Shown: piece by piece, positions 55,811 through 62,952 of the stretch
Layout: each line of letters starts with the position of its first letter
Numbering within the stretch: position 1 is the first letter of the stretch
Origin: Candidatus Wallbacteria bacterium
GTDB lineage: Bacteria > Muiribacteriota > JAQTZZ01
Length of the DNA: 64,000 nucleotides
Direction: 5' to 3'
NCBI GenBank assembly: GCA_028687545.1
Contig: JAQTZZ010000004.1
Location: 1 to 64,000 of the forward strand
The notes under the pieces: generated by a model
The model's input: only the letters and a program-made list of their open reading frames with translations
What the model was told of the DNA's origin: nothing
The model's database searches: none
Translations under genes and position numbers: made by a program

Positions 55811-56092
55811 GTGAGACTTAGTCCTGATGAAATCAGAGCGATCAAGGAAAGCGTAGCAGAAGCAGATCCGAAAGCCGTGATCTATCTGTACGGGTCCCGC
55901 TCCGACGACGGCAAGCGGGGCGGAGATATCGACCTGATGGTGCTTTCCGATAAAATAGACAGGCGGGCCAGGCGGAAGATAAAGCTCAAGATCTATGATC
56001 GAATTGGGGAACAGAAGATTGATCTTCTGGTGACCGCAGATCCTGTTACACCGCTTGAGAAAATTGCGTTCAACCAGGGGGTGCGGCTTTGA
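55811..56092 (+). CDS. MntA-like nucleotidyltransferase, probable antitoxin
   Basis: About 93 residues from GTG 55811, preceded by AAAGGAG with good spacing; an ATG at 55793 is in frame but has no such site. The minimal nucleotidyltransferase motif GSRSDDGKRGGDID (G28-S29, D39, D41) is clear, followed by DLLVTADPVTPLEKIAFNQG. MntA-type proteins neutralise the paired HEPN toxin by adding AMP to its tyrosine. It overlaps the next gene by 4 bp with a TTG start, typical of a MNT/HEPN pair. Confidence 0.85.
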   Translation: MRLSPDEIRAIKESVAEADPKAVIYLYGSRSDDGKRGGDIDLMVLSDKIDRRARRKIKLKIYDRIGEQKIDLLVTADPVTPLEKIAFNQGVRL

Positions 56093-56541
56093 CGCAGAAG
56101 GAATACAGGGAGTATCTGCTGCATGTCTTGAAAAAACTGAACGAGTCAACCGGATGGCTGCAGAGGTCTTATGACAAATGCCTGGAGCATGATTTATCGG
56201 CAGACCTGAGCGAAGATCAGTTTGACGATTTCGAGAATCTTACCAGCAGATTCGCGAGGACCAGCGACATCCTGATGCAGAAAGCTTTCCGCGCCCTGGA
56301 TGAGGCTGAATTCGAAGGCGGCGGAACCATGATCGACACCTTCAACAGAGCCCACAAGCGCGGATTGATCGATTCCGTGGAATTCATGCGCGATCTCAGG
56401 GAACTGAGAAATGAAATCAGCCATGATTATAACGTAGAGGACTTGAAGCAGCTTTTCCGCGATGTGCTGGAGCAGACGCCTCTGATTTTACAGGTGATTG
56501 AAAGAATCAGGAAATACGCGGAAAAATTCAATGAGGAATAA
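56089..56541 (+). CDS. HepT-like HEPN ribonuclease, probable toxin
   Basis: A 150-residue, all-helical protein with the HEPN active-site pattern R-x4-H-x-Y at R107, H112 and Y114 (RNEISHDY). The tyrosine is the one AMP-modified by MntA partners. Start is TTG, overlapping the antitoxin stop (TTGA), which would keep toxin translation below that of the antitoxin. The HI0074-type substrate-binding-domain label also fits. With the partner at 55811 it forms a probable type VII toxin-antitoxin module. Confidence 0.85.
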   Translation: MTQKEYREYLLHVLKKLNESTGWLQRSYDKCLEHDLSADLSEDQFDDFENLTSRFARTSDILMQKAFRALDEAEFEGGGTMIDTFNRAHKRGLIDSVEFMRDLRELRNEISHDYNVEDLKQLFRDVLEQTPLILQVIERIRKYAEKFNEE

Positions 56542-56584
56542 AATACAACCGCAACCTGCTCCCATGGGTCGAGCACCGGATAGC

Positions 56585-56613
56585 ATGACTCACGTGGTAA
56601 AATGAGTTATAAT
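56585..56613 (+). promoter_or_regulatory. Possible promoter for the orphan antitoxin gene
   Basis: ATGACT (56585-56590) and a perfect TATAAT (56608-56613) are 17 bases apart. The transcript would begin about 17 bases before the ATG at 56637, with AGGAGG between. Confidence 0.45.
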
Positions 56614-56636
56614 CTATAAATAAAGCAGGAGGAATC

Positions 56637-56957
56637 ATGCCGGTTGCCATTAAGCTCGAATTCAATCAGTTGCGGGATTTGATCATGCAGTTGAATGAAG
56701 ATGAATTGGAACAATTGACTGAGCAGATACGCAAAATGCAGAAAAATATGGCGAAAAAGCGTGAAAATTCTCCCAAGTTTAAATCACTGAAAATTAAAAC
56801 CGGAAATTTCAAATTCAATCGGGAAGAAGCTAATGAGAGAAAAGCTAGAGCCGAAAAAAACCATCCTGAACAGGACATGATTTCAAGATTAATCCAAAAA
56901 CCACTTAAAAAACCCGGTTTTGTCCCAATGAACAGGGATGAAATTTATGGGAAATAA
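56637..56957 (+). CDS. Small antitoxin-like protein next to a broken PIN toxin
   Basis: A 106-residue protein with a strong AGGAGG ribosome-binding site. The N-terminal half (KLEFNQLRDLIMQLNEDELE) is amphipathic and helical; the C-terminal half is basic and ends RDEIYGK. The sequence alone does not place it in a named family. It is called antitoxin-like because a remnant of a VapC-type PIN toxin follows directly, and the last codons overlap an ATG (56947) that may have been the toxin start. If so, the antitoxin now stands without its partner. Confidence 0.5.
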   Translation: MPVAIKLEFNQLRDLIMQLNEDELEQLTEQIRKMQKNMAKKRENSPKFKSLKIKTGNFKFNREEANERKARAEKNHPEQDMISRLIQKPLKKPGFVPMNRDEIYGK

Positions 56958-57047
56958 ATTTGCGGTTGCAGCATTTTATACACTGAAGACATGCAGGATG
57001 GGCAGATTATCGAAAAAAAGCTGAAGATTGTGAATCCGTTTAAATAA
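56958..57047 (+). pseudogene. C-terminal remnant of a VapC-type PIN-domain toxin
   Basis: The frame ending at TAA 57045-57047 encodes SILYTEDMQDGQIIE followed by KLKIVNPFK, the conserved end of PIN (PilT) toxins with the last acidic residues of the active site. Upstream in this frame is a stop at 56955, so the first ~100 residues are missing. A short out-of-frame ATG at 56947 (MGNKFAV) may be the original start, leaving a large internal deletion. Confidence 0.75.
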
Positions 57048-57072
57048 TGGGAGAAATCGTGCAGGAGGCTAA

Positions 57073-57378
57073 ATGAAGAATCTGGAAAAAGTGATTCGCG
57101 GGCTGGTCAGACCCCTGGTAGTGACCGGCGCGTTCAAGGACGAAAGTTCAGCTGTGAAAGAAATGGTGATGATGTTGATAGAAAAAAAACTGGCGTCGTT
57201 TCGTGAAGTGATTGAAAAAAATACCGGGAAATACGGTGAATTCACAAAGTTCTCAGCCGACATCCAAAACCGCGCCACTATTGATGACGAAGATATCTGG
57301 ATGGAATGGAAAAGCGCGATCGAGATGAATCGAGCCTGGGAAGAAGCCAGGCGTGATCTGATCAGGTGCAATGCATAA
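57073..57378 (+). CDS. Conserved-looking small protein, possible antitoxin
   Basis: A 101-residue protein with a good AGGAGG ribosome-binding site. It opens with KNLEKVIRGLVRPLVVTGAF and carries FKDESSAVKEMVMMLIEKKL, a RHH-like sequence in feel, then a helical end with DDEDIWMEWKSAIEM. I recall similar proteins next to small toxins but cannot name the family. An overlapping 22-codon frame (57371-57439), starting on its stop codon, may be what remains of a partner gene. Confidence 0.5.
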   Translation: MKNLEKVIRGLVRPLVVTGAFKDESSAVKEMVMMLIEKKLASFREVIEKNTGKYGEFTKFSADIQNRATIDDEDIWMEWKSAIEMNRAWEEARRDLIRCNA

Positions 57379-57435
57379 TTTTTTTGATAAACTTCTTTCC
57401 ATACTGGAGGGAATTAAGGTGACATTGGAGCGAAC

Positions 57436-57762
57436 TTGACTGACTGGATTGAATTGATCAGAGATTGTTTTGCTGAAGACAGAGTATTATACAGCAGTCA
57501 TGCTTTATCTGAAATGAAAAACGAGGAATTTGGCTGCATCACTGACAAGGAGATTGAAGAATCAATAGGCAATGGCAGGATCATTGAGTTGTACCCAGCG
57601 GATGAACCGTATCCAAGTTGTCTGATATATGGGAAAACAGGTTGCGACAGGCCGATTCACGCTGTATGCGCCGTTTCCGAAAAAGAGCACTTGTGCATCA
57701 TAGTGACTGCTTATCAGCCGGACCCGGAGCGGTGGGAGCAGTTTGAAAGGAGAAAGCCATGA
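57436..57762 (+). CDS. DUF4258-like protein, probable toxin of a YgiT-type pair
   Basis: A 108-residue protein starting at TTG 57436 behind a GGAG site. The pattern LYSSHALSEM, IGNGRIIELYPADEPYPSCL and IHAVCAVSEKEHLCIIVTAYQPDPERW is that of DUF4258, which folds like RelE/MqsR-type ribonucleases. The gene overlaps the YgiT-type zinc-finger gene by 4 bp (ATGA), the usual order for DUF4258/YgiT toxin-antitoxin pairs. Confidence 0.8.
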   Translation: MTDWIELIRDCFAEDRVLYSSHALSEMKNEEFGCITDKEIEESIGNGRIIELYPADEPYPSCLIYGKTGCDRPIHAVCAVSEKEHLCIIVTAYQPDPERWEQFERRKP

Positions 57763-57995
57763 ATTGTGTGGTATGCAAAAACCCGGAAATCAACATGAAA
57801 AAGGTGGATGAAGAGATCAGAACCGGCAAGGATATTGTTCTTCTTTCACTTGATGTTCTGGTTTGCGATCATTGCGGCGAAAGATATTATGATCGTGCGA
57901 CTGTCAGAAAAATCGAGGAAGTCAGGAACAGACTGTCTTCAAATAAATTGAAGTGTGAAGTGGAAGGTCGGGTGCTGAGGGCTAAGGTTGCATAA
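57759..57995 (+). CDS. YgiT-type zinc-finger protein, probable antitoxin
   Basis: A 78-residue protein with two CxxC pairs (C3/C6 and C36/C39 in LVCDHCGERYYD), the zinc-binding N-terminal part of MqsA/YgiT. The C-terminal helix-turn-helix of full-length MqsA is absent, so it probably neutralises the DUF4258 partner without a full DNA-binding domain. It is translationally coupled to that gene. Confidence 0.82.
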   Translation: MNCVVCKNPEINMKKVDEEIRTGKDIVLLSLDVLVCDHCGERYYDRATVRKIEEVRNRLSSNKLKCEVEGRVLRAKVA

Positions 57996-58007
57996 TTCCG
58001 CAAATAG

Positions 58008-58034
58008 GAACTGGTGGAAAAATTCCACCGGTTC
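58008..58034. terminator. Hairpin after the YgiT gene, no clear U-tract
   Basis: A 12-bp stem with one G-T pair (GAACTGGTGGAA / TTCCACCGGTTC) and a 3-base loop starts 12 bases after the YgiT stop. The bases after it are A-rich rather than T-rich, so termination is possible but not certain. Confidence 0.4.
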
Positions 58035-58053
58035 AAAAAATTAAAACACTTCG

Positions 58054-58088
58054 GCAGTTTTGAAATTCAAGCACACGATCAAGAAGAA
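58054..58088 (+). repeat. Direct repeat copy 1 flanking the truncated dehydrogenase
   Basis: Thirty-five bases match 58373-58407 at 29 positions by eye. Both copies can be read as a peptide of the form LKFKxTIKKK, and several differences are synonymous in that frame. No start codon precedes copy 1. Confidence 0.6.
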
Positions 58089-58178
58089 AAACAGTAAAAT
58101 TGAAAGATGCTCTATGGAGACACTTGCAAAACTTGATTTCAGGTATAAAATGATTTTGCAAGCTAACCCGATGCATGA

Positions 58179-58255
58179 GTTTTGTTAGTGCTCCAAGAGC
58201 CCCTAACAAAACATCACCCCGGTTATAGCAACAAAAATATTTTGTAAGGGGCTCT
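58179..58255 (+). promoter_or_regulatory. Structured leader with two competing hairpins over a ribosome-binding site
   Basis: Segment B (58196-58211) can pair with segment A (58179-58193) through a perfect 10-bp arm (GTTTTGTTAG / CTAACAAAAC) plus an inner GCTC/GAGC stem. It can also pair with segment C (58240-58255) over 16 positions with one mismatch. C contains the AAGGGG ribosome-binding site and ends at the base before the ATG at 58256. The two structures exclude each other, as in translation-controlling leaders. A further 9-bp inverted repeat lies at 58123-58131/58154-58162. Confidence 0.5.
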
Positions 58256-58411
58256 ATGTATAAACTTGGAGTGATCGGAAGCGGTTATGTCGGGCTCGTC
58301 ACAGCCGCCTGCTTCGCGGATGTGGGCAATACAGTGTTCTGCGTAGACATTGACGAGAGGAAGAGCAATTTTGCGGGTTTGAAATTTAAACCCACAATCA
58401 AGAAGAAGTAA
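58256..58411 (+). pseudogene. Truncated UDP-glucose 6-dehydrogenase N-terminus
   Basis: ATG 58256 opens a 51-codon frame. The first ~36 residues ([20 protein letters not shown], then the CVDIDERK end of the second strand) are the canonical Rossmann N-terminus of UDP-glucose/GDP-mannose dehydrogenases. Homology stops there and the frame continues into direct repeat copy 2 ([12 protein letters not shown]) and a stop. About nine tenths of the enzyme is missing. It cannot bind UDP-sugar or oxidise it; the junction marks the edge of the AT-rich cassette that follows. Confidence 0.85.
58373..58407 (+). repeat. Direct repeat copy 2, fused to the truncated dehydrogenase
   Basis: Matches 58054-58088 at 29 of 35 positions by eye. 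It lies at the 3' end of the truncated dehydrogenase frame and just before the acylation cassette, so it may mark a recombination junction. Confidence 0.6.
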
Positions 58412-58431
58412 AAAAGAAACAAAAAAGAAAT

Positions 58432-60078
58432 ATGAGTGATACACTGGAAAATAAAATAATTCATTCGGGTCAGTATAATATCGGGTACATTTGCAGCCGT
58501 TTGCAGTGTGAACAGGGACTAAGAGACAAGACTGCCATGAAATGGATTTCACCATCCATGGAGATGAGAGAGATTTCTTTTGGGGAATTGGAGATCGAGA
58601 GCAACCGTTTTGCCAATGCTCTAAACTCGTTGAATGTAGTTTCGGGCGAAAGGGTATTTATTTTCTTACCCAAAGTTCCTGAATTATTTTTTTCATTCCT
58701 CGGAATTCTAAAAAAGCGTGCAGTTGCAGGAACACTGTTTCCTAATTTTGGTGAGGACGCCTTAAAGGACCGGCTCTTTGACAGCGAGGCATCGATTTTG
58801 ATTACGAAAAAGAGCCAGCTTAAGAAAATTGAAAAGATCTGGAAAATGTTGCCTACTTTGAGAACAATAATCCTTGTCGATGCAAACAGCCATGTTTCGG
58901 ATACTGTTTTGAGTTACAAGTTGTTGACCGGCTCGGAAAAAAATGACTTTAATATTGAGATGACTGGTCCTGATACTCCTTCAGTTATGCACTATACATC
59001 CGGTTCCACAGGTAAACCAAAAGGAGTGATTCACGTTCATAAGAGTATACTTTCTCAGCATTTTACGACAAAATCAATTTTACAGTTAGAACCCGATGAT
59101 ATTTTTTGGTGTACTGCAGACCAGGGCTGGGTTACAGGGACATCATATGGAATAATCGGACCATGGAGCTGCGGAATTACCCAAATCCATTATGGTGGAG
59201 CATACAGCCCTGAAATCTGGATGAAGATAATTGAACAATTCAAAGTTAGTGTATGGTATACGGCACCTACTGCTTTAAGGATGTTAAAAAGAGAACCTGA
59301 CGATCTGTTTTATGGATTCAACTTTTCAGAATTGAGAAGTATCTTCAGTGTTGGAGAGCCTCTTAACCCGGAGGTTTTTCTCTGGGGAAAGCGTGTTTTT
59401 AAAAAAGATATTTATGACACCTGGTTTCAAACCGAGACAGGAAGCATCATGGTTTCTAATCGTCCGGGTTTGATTGCCAAACCTGGATCTATGGGGAAAC
59501 CAGTTGAAGGTATTGATGCCAGAGTTTTATCTGATGAAGGAGTTGAATGCCTTATCGGCAGTAAAGGTAACCTTTGCATGAAGCCTGGATGGTCATCAAT
59601 GTTTGCTGGATATAACAAAGCGGACGAAGTTTATCAGAACAAATTCAAGAACGGATTCTATTTTTCAGGAGACCTGGCTCATATTGATGAGGAAGGATAT
59701 TTCTGGTTCAGCAGCCGCTCAGATGACGTAATCAACACTGCCGGACATCTGATCAGCCCATTTGAAGTGGAAAGTGCATTGTTGGAAATTCCTGATGTGG
59801 CAGACACCGCAGTGATCGGAGCTCCGGATGATCTGCTCTGGGAAAAAGTAGTTGCCTATCTGGTGCTGAAACCTGGAATTGAATGGAATAACGAACTGGA
59901 ATTAAAGATCCGTCTGCATGTTTCCAATCGAGTTTCATCAATTGCTACGCCTCAGGACATTAAAATTATCAGCAAAATACCTAAAAATAAAAGCGGAAAA
60001 ATCATGCGGAGAGTCCTTAAATCCATGTATCTTGGTAATGATCTCGGTGATCTCTCCACAATGGAGGACGAGGCATGA
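58432..60078 (+). CDS. AcsA-like acyl-AMP ligase (acetyl-CoA synthetase family)
   Basis: A 548-residue ANL-superfamily enzyme: AMP-binding TSGSTGKPKG (189-198), ADQGWVTGTSYGI, DTWFQTETG (329-337), GYFWFSSRSDDVINTAGHLI and the A10 catalytic lysine K523 in PKNKSGKIMRR. The C-terminus ends LGDLSTMEDEA, as in AcsA-type acetyl-CoA synthetases. These normally make acetyl-CoA from acetate. Here the stop overlaps an acyl carrier protein start by 4 bp, so transfer to the carrier's phosphopantetheine is a plausible alternative. The region is clearly AT-richer than the glycan locus, a sign of transfer. Confidence 0.88.
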   Translation: MSDTLENKIIHSGQYNIGYICSRLQCEQGLRDKTAMKWISPSMEMREISFGELEIESNRFANALNSLNVVSGERVFIFLPKVPELFFSFLGILKKRAVAGTLFPNFGEDALKDRLFDSEASILITKKSQLKKIEKIWKMLPTLRTIILVDANSHVSDTVLSYKLLTGSEKNDFNIEMTGPDTPSVMHYTSGSTGKPKGVIHVHKSILSQHFTTKSILQLEPDDIFWCTADQGWVTGTSYGIIGPWSCGITQIHYGGAYSPEIWMKIIEQFKVSVWYTAPTALRMLKREPDDLFYGFNFSELRSIFSVGEPLNPEVFLWGKRVFKKDIYDTWFQTETGSIMVSNRPGLIAKPGSMGKPVEGIDARVLSDEGVECLIGSKGNLCMKPGWSSMFAGYNKADEVYQNKFKNGFYFSGDLAHIDEEGYFWFSSRSDDVINTAGHLISPFEVESALLEIPDVADTAVIGAPDDLLWEKVVAYLVLKPGIEWNNELELKIRLHVSNRVSSIATPQDIKIISKIPKNKSGKIMRRVLKSMYLGNDLGDLSTMEDEA

Positions 60079-60320
60079 ATGTTGCAGAAAAACTGAATGA
60101 TGTTTTCAGACAAGTATTTGACAATGAAGAAATCGTAATTTCACCTGTTATGACTGCAAATGATGTGGACGGCTGGGATTCACTCTCGCATGTCAACCTT
60201 ATTTTAGCTATAGAAACAGCATTCAGGATCAGTTTTACCCAGCGTGAATTATTAACTTTTAGGAATGTCGGGGATTTGATTTCTTCGATTGAGAAGAAAA
60301 TCGTGAAGCAAAGCAACTAA
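60075..60320 (+). CDS. Acyl carrier protein
   Basis: An 81-residue carrier with the phosphopantetheine site GWDSLSHVNLI (Ser36) and the helical ACP pattern ending RNVGDLISSIEKKI. Length and the acidic-hydrophobic pattern fit an ACP or a DltC-like carrier. It overlaps the ligase by 4 bp and the MBOAT gene by one base, so three proteins are made together. It is presumably charged by the ligase and read by the MBOAT protein. It is not in a fatty-acid gene context. Confidence 0.9.
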   Translation: MNVAEKLNDVFRQVFDNEEIVISPVMTANDVDGWDSLSHVNLILAIETAFRISFTQRELLTFRNVGDLISSIEKKIVKQSN

Positions 60321-61777
60321 TGGCTTTTCAATCTTTTGGTTTTGCCGGATTTTTATCGATACTGGTTTTACTTTATTCCATAACATCTAAGAAGAATCGA
60401 TGGTTGTTACTTCTCTCATTCAGCCTGATTTTTTATGCTTCTCTTCTATCTTTATGGTTGATGTTCTCACTGACATTTGTAACGCTGATTTCCTTTGCAT
60501 TTGGAAAACTATTGCATAGATACCAAGATCATAAATATCAGACGAGTTTGCTCTGGCTCGGCATTTTTCTAGCTTTATTGCCATTGATACTGTCCCGATA
60601 TTCTTTATTAATTGCTTCTTCTTGCAACCGCATTTTTAGTCTATTCAACAGCAGTATGATCTTTTCAACGACTAGTACAATCGCCTCCATTGGAATTTCT
60701 TTTTTTGTTTTTCAAGCGATCGGATACTTGATAGATGTTTATTTAGCTAAAATACTTCCTGAATACAACCTAGGAATATTCTTTTTGTTTATCTGTTTCT
60801 TTCCGAAGATTCTGCAGGGACCAATTGAACGCGCAGATAAACTTATACCACAGTTAAAGCAGTGGAGCGATTTTAATTACGATAATTTACGACTAGGTGT
60901 GATGCAATTTACTAACGGGTTATTCAAAAAAATAGTGGTTGCCGATACACTGGCTTTGCCTGTAAACATGGTCTTCGCTGATGTTGGAAAATTTACCGGA
61001 CTTCCACTTCTACTTGGGATTATTATGTATGCTTGGCAAATTTACTTTGATTTTTCTGGTTATACAGATATGGCTATGGGTGTAGCGAAAATGTTCAACA
61101 TTGATCTGACAAACAACTTCAACTCACCCTATGCAGCTAAAAACATTGCTGAATTCTGGAGGAGATGGCATATTTCTTTTTCGCAATGGATTCTGGATTA
61201 TATTTTCAAACCTTTGCAGATGACATTTAGAAAATATGGCAACTTGGGGAATGCGCTGGCTTTAATGATCACCTTTGTAGTTTGTGGAATCTGGCACGGA
61301 CCCACGTTAGGGTTCTTTATCTGGGGGTGCTTGCATGGAATTTATATGGCCACATCAGTTCTCTTTCAGCCATTGAGTAAAAAACTTAATAAACGATACA
61401 GATTTGAGAATTCACGTACAGTTAGTTTTTTTTCAATGTTATTGACTTTTTCTATGGTTTGTTTTGCCTGGATTTTTTTCCGAGCTGCCAACATTCAAGA
61501 CGCGTTCTACATAGTGAAAAATATTTGTAAAATTGATCCAGGATTGTCCATAAATACGATTCTCGCAAACATGGCATGGGGTAAAAAGGCTTCAGCAGCA
61601 GCGGCGGTAACAGTTGCAGTCTATTTTCTTCCTCTGTTTAAAGATTTCACTCGCAATAAGGTTGCTTTCTTTTCTCATGGCTTTTATCGACGCTGGTTTG
61701 TTTACTATTCGATGGCAATGTGCATATTGCTTTTGGGGCGGTGGGGAGAGTCTCAGTTTATTTATTTTAGATTCTGA
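60320..61777 (+). CDS. MBOAT-family O-acyltransferase (DltB/AlgI/PatA-like)
   Basis: A 485-residue polytopic membrane protein with MBOAT signatures: FPKILQGPIERADKLIPQL, IYFDFSGYTDMAMGVAKMF, EFWRRWHISFSQWILDYIF and the invariant catalytic histidine H326 in GIWHGPTLGFF, with a second histidine in CLHGIYM. AlgI, PatA and DltB move acyl groups across the membrane to extracellular glycans. The preceding ACP makes DltB-like use of a carrier thioester likely. A gap of 5 bp separates it from the SGNH gene. Confidence 0.92.
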   Translation: MAFQSFGFAGFLSILVLLYSITSKKNRWLLLLSFSLIFYASLLSLWLMFSLTFVTLISFAFGKLLHRYQDHKYQTSLLWLGIFLALLPLILSRYSLLIASSCNRIFSLFNSSMIFSTTSTIASIGISFFVFQAIGYLIDVYLAKILPEYNLGIFFLFICFFPKILQGPIERADKLIPQLKQWSDFNYDNLRLGVMQFTNGLFKKIVVADTLALPVNMVFADVGKFTGLPLLLGIIMYAWQIYFDFSGYTDMAMGVAKMFNIDLTNNFNSPYAAKNIAEFWRRWHISFSQWILDYIFKPLQMTFRKYGNLGNALALMITFVVCGIWHGPTLGFFIWGCLHGIYMATSVLFQPLSKKLNKRYRFENSRTVSFFSMLLTFSMVCFAWIFFRAANIQDAFYIVKNICKIDPGLSINTILANMAWGKKASAAAAVTVAVYFLPLFKDFTRNKVAFFSHGFYRRWFVYYSMAMCILLLGRWGESQFIYFRF

Positions 61778-61782
61778 AAAAA

Positions 61783-62853
61783 ATGAAAAAATTCTTTTTA
61801 AAGTTTTTTTTATTACTGCCATTGTCTGTCATCATTATTGGTACAAATTATTATACTGACCCTGCTAATCTATTTAGTAATTCCAAAATTGAAAACAAGA
61901 TATCCAAACTGATCATTGCTCATAAAAATTTTTCAGGTATAGATAGTTTCGATGAAAGAATCATGCAAAAAAATATAATTAATTCATTCGAAGAATCGCC
62001 TAAAATCATCTCACTTGGTTCAAGCAGAATTATGCAAATAGAGTCGAACCTTTTTAGCGACAATACTTTTTTCAATCATTTTGTTTCAGGGGCTTCACTT
62101 GAGGATTTTATTGCAATCATGGGAATGTATTTTGATAAAGGTATAAAACCTGAGATTGTTATCATAGGGCTGGATCCATGGTTACTAAATAAAAATAATG
62201 GCCAAACAAGATGGATTTCTTTAAAAGAAGAATATAACAATGGACTTTTAAGATTGGGAGGTAAAGCCAAATTTACATTTAATTTTCCTGGATGGAACAA
62301 ATGGAGCCAACTGATTTCATTAGCCTATTTTCAAGAGTCTTTTACATATTTAATTAAAAGAAAGAAGAAGATGCTGGAAACTACTGATAAGCCTAATGAG
62401 ACATCTTCAGTCATTCGTTTCGATGGATCAAGAGGACTATCGAAAATTGAAAGAGAACGAACCTCAGAAGAAGTAAGCAAGATGGCTAATGAATATGCTT
62501 CTGAGGAGCCTGTATATTCGTTAGGAGATTTTAATGAGTTGGATCAAGAACTAAAAACAAATTTTAATTTATTTATCCTTTTTCTGGTTGGGCAAAATGT
62601 AAAACCAATCTTTGTACTAGCGCCATATCATCCAAAAGCTTACAAAAAAATAATTAAAAAATATGCTGTTGTGGCTGAAGCGGAGGCATTTTATAAAAAA
62701 TATGCTTTTGATAATGGCATTGACTTGGTTGGTTCATATAATCCTGACATTTCAAATACCGATTGTTCCCTTTTTTATGATGGGATGCACCTTAAAGTTG
62801 ATTTTTACCGAACAATTTTACCCGATTTGATCTTGAAAAATTTAAAAAAGTAG
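61783..62853 (+). CDS. Membrane-anchored SGNH-like protein (DltD/AlgJ-like partner)
   Basis: A 356-residue protein with one N-terminal helix (about 5-21) and an extracytoplasmic domain. Block I reads SLGSSRIMQI (GSSR, residues 79-82) and the catalytic pair is D333/H336 in YDGMHL, giving a Ser-Asp-His triad of the SGNH type. MBOAT partners such as AlgJ, AlgX, PatB and DltD share this plan and complete acyl transfer onto the glycan. It is the last gene of the AT-rich cassette. The acceptor is unknown. Confidence 0.78.
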   Translation: MKKFFLKFFLLLPLSVIIIGTNYYTDPANLFSNSKIENKISKLIIAHKNFSGIDSFDERIMQKNIINSFEESPKIISLGSSRIMQIESNLFSDNTFFNHFVSGASLEDFIAIMGMYFDKGIKPEIVIIGLDPWLLNKNNGQTRWISLKEEYNNGLLRLGGKAKFTFNFPGWNKWSQLISLAYFQESFTYLIKRKKKMLETTDKPNETSSVIRFDGSRGLSKIERERTSEEVSKMANEYASEEPVYSLGDFNELDQELKTNFNLFILFLVGQNVKPIFVLAPYHPKAYKKIIKKYAVVAEAEAFYKKYAFDNGIDLVGSYNPDISNTDCSLFYDGMHLKVDFYRTILPDLILKNLKK

Positions 62854-62952
62854 AGAGCCTCTTAAGAGCACATCATGTAAATACTTGACCGGATAATTAT
62901 CAAGATATATACTCAACGCTAAGGTTTGTGTATGTAAATCAATTCCCCTCGC

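Noticed and set aside
55716-55811. Promoter before the MntA-like gene (TTGAGA with nearby TATAAA/GATAAAAT)
   Set aside because: No pair of hexamers has acceptable spacing; the region is simply AT-rich.
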